DNA of 64,000 bases, taken from positions 62,001-126,000 of the forward strand of contig CAUWGX010000005.1 in NCBI GenBank assembly GCA_963558565.1. Reading direction: 5' to 3'. The notes below the pieces were generated by a model, which searched no databases, was not told the origin of the DNA, and was given only the letters and a program-made list of their open reading frames with translations. Made by a program: the position numbers and the translations under genes. This DNA is from Atopostipes sp963558565 (lineage in GTDB: Bacteria; Bacillota; Bacilli; Lactobacillales; Carnobacteriaceae_A). Below are positions 63,051 to 64,000 of this stretch, piece by piece. Position 1 is the first letter of the stretch. Every line of letters starts with the position of its first letter.

Positions 63051-64000
63051 ATGAAAGCTGAAATTATTGCGGTGAGTGATGACTTGCTGACAGGAAAAGT
63101 TCACGACCAAAATATTGCCTTTTTAGCAAAAGAACTTTCAAGTTTAGGGATTAAGATTCATCGCAGCCATTTAATCGAAGATGCGAAAGAAACATTACTG
63201 GCTACATTAGAACAAGTCGGGGAAACTACAGAAATTGTGGTGCTGACGGGAGGCTTAGGCCCCGATGAAAATGATATTACGAAACAGACAATAGCTGAAT
63301 ATGTGGATATTCCTTTAGTTTTAGATCAAATTTCTGAAGAAAAAATTATCACTTATCATAAAAATTCGAGTTTACGAATGCCCGATAATAATCAACTTCA
63401 AGCCCTTGTGATTCAAGATTCGACCCCCATCCGAAATGCGACAGGTTTAGCGACGGGGATGTTTTTTGAATACGAACAGACGACTTATATTTTACTCCCC
63501 GGTCCTTTTGATGAATTAGCGCCGACGTATATAGAAAGTGTTCGTCCTTTAATCTGTGAAGACCTGTTCGATGATGTGAAATTCGAGACGAGGACTTTAC
63601 GTTTATTTGGATTGAGTGAAGCCGAATTAAATGAAAAAATTGCGCCTTTCACCGAAGCCACAGAGACAGCCTTTGTGGGCGTATATCCACAAGAGGAAGA
63701 ATTTGAAGTGCAGATTACAGCTCGCGCAGCGACAGAAAAGGAAGCGGCTAAAGAAGCGGAAGCACTGAAAGAAGAGATCTTAAACCAAGTAGGAGAGTAT
63801 GTCTTTGCTGAAAAAAGTCAATCCTTGTTGACAACTACAAAAGAATTACTCAGCGAAATGGGCTTAACCATCACCGCTGCCGAAAGTTTAACCGGTGGGC
63901 AATTCTTGAGTGCCTTTGCGAGTGAAATGGAAGCGAGTGCTGTCCTGCCGGGTGGCATGGTAACGTATAGTACGGAAGTGAAGAATGAAGTCCTAGGTGT
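63051..64000 (+). CDS. cinA: CinA family protein (competence/damage-inducible), 3' end beyond window
   Basis: The frame is open to the right edge, about 316 residues. The N-terminal MoCF-like domain begins MKAEIIAVSDDLLTGK and has LTGGLGPDENDITKQT. The C-terminal domain begins LTITAAESLTGGQ and LPGGMVTYSTEVKNEVLG. Several motifs deviate: GTELLxG is SDDLLTGK and GPTxDD is GPDEND. CinA proteins act on NMN or ADP-ribose and are linked to competence. Binding site GGAGGGG; recA is often next. Confidence 0.88.
   Translation, partial: MKAEIIAVSDDLLTGKVHDQNIAFLAKELSSLGIKIHRSHLIEDAKETLLATLEQVGETTEIVVLTGGLGPDENDITKQTIAEYVDIPLVLDQISEEKIITYHKNSSLRMPDNNQLQALVIQDSTPIRNATGLATGMFFEYEQTTYILLPGPFDELAPTYIESVRPLICEDLFDDVKFETRTLRLFGLSEAELNEKIAPFTEATETAFVGVYPQEEEFEVQITARAATEKEAAKEAEALKEEILNQVGEYVFAEKSQSLLTTTKELLSEMGLTITAAESLTGGQFLSAFASEMEASAVLPGGMVTYSTEVKNEVLG

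Overview
The window is a low-GC Gram-positive (Bacillota) chromosome segment, most likely a lactic acid bacterium of the Lactobacillales (Carnobacteriaceae/Aerococcaceae type; my inference). The evidence is the combination of a pyruvate oxidase, cdaA-cdaR-glmM, a CIRCE-controlled groESL next to a ydiK-like gene, rex, a CopY-type operator before copB, CcpA-like cre sites and strong AGGAGG-type ribosome binding sites. Nothing marks a plasmid, phage or CRISPR locus. The left end cuts a yfhO-type gene and the right end cuts cinA.

Layout. 1-3367 (minus): a polyprenyl-phosphate glycosyltransferase / GtrA flippase / YfhO GT-C trio of the kind that glycosylates teichoic acids. 3.5-9.6 kb: DUF554 membrane protein, PhnA-like zinc ribbon, SRPBCC protein, a three-gene sugar ABC importer without its ATPase but with a cre site, and a DUF924 protein. 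10-20 kb: an atypical Nramp-like transporter, a lactate permease and a complete but divergent F1Fo-ATPase operon whose c subunit carries the sodium-type ligand pattern. 19.9-21.0 kb: decayed IS91-like transposase and EamA transporter remnants, then cytosine deaminase. 22.2-26.2 kb: a largely gene-free kilobase, an Ldh_2-family dehydrogenase with a cre-like site, and pyruvate oxidase. 26.5-30.3 kb: copper-exporting CopB with its operator, two small proteins and an AraC regulator. 30.4-34.0 kb: a heterodimeric ABC exporter. 34.2-34.4 kb: tRNA-Glu, tRNA-Tyr and tRNA-Gln. 34.5-38.6 kb: c-di-AMP synthesis (cdaA-cdaR) with glmM, and a DUF975 protein. 38.7-45 kb: YugP-like protease, galK-galT (Leloir pathway), SGNH hydrolase, patatin-like lipase, an NAD-dependent epimerase, then a 4 x 42 bp tandem repeat and tRNA-Lys. 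45.7-53.4 kb: M16C peptidase, the t6A-tRNA genes tsaB/tsaD bracketing two RimI-like acetyltransferases, and a DUF2207 protein. 53.5-64 kb: ABC-F protein, rex, a zwf homologue with substituted substrate lysines, YczE-like protein, groES-groEL, alanine racemase and partial cinA.

The genes form a mostly housekeeping chromosome. Three genes between 11 and 26 kb (lactate permease, Ldh_2-type dehydrogenase, pyruvate oxidase) could act on lactate/pyruvate, but they are not one operon. I found no clearly new multi-gene system. The best leads are the divergent, apparently Na+-type F-ATPase, the 42 bp coding-phase tandem repeat, the Nramp protein without its metal motif, and the zwf homologue with a changed substrate pocket.
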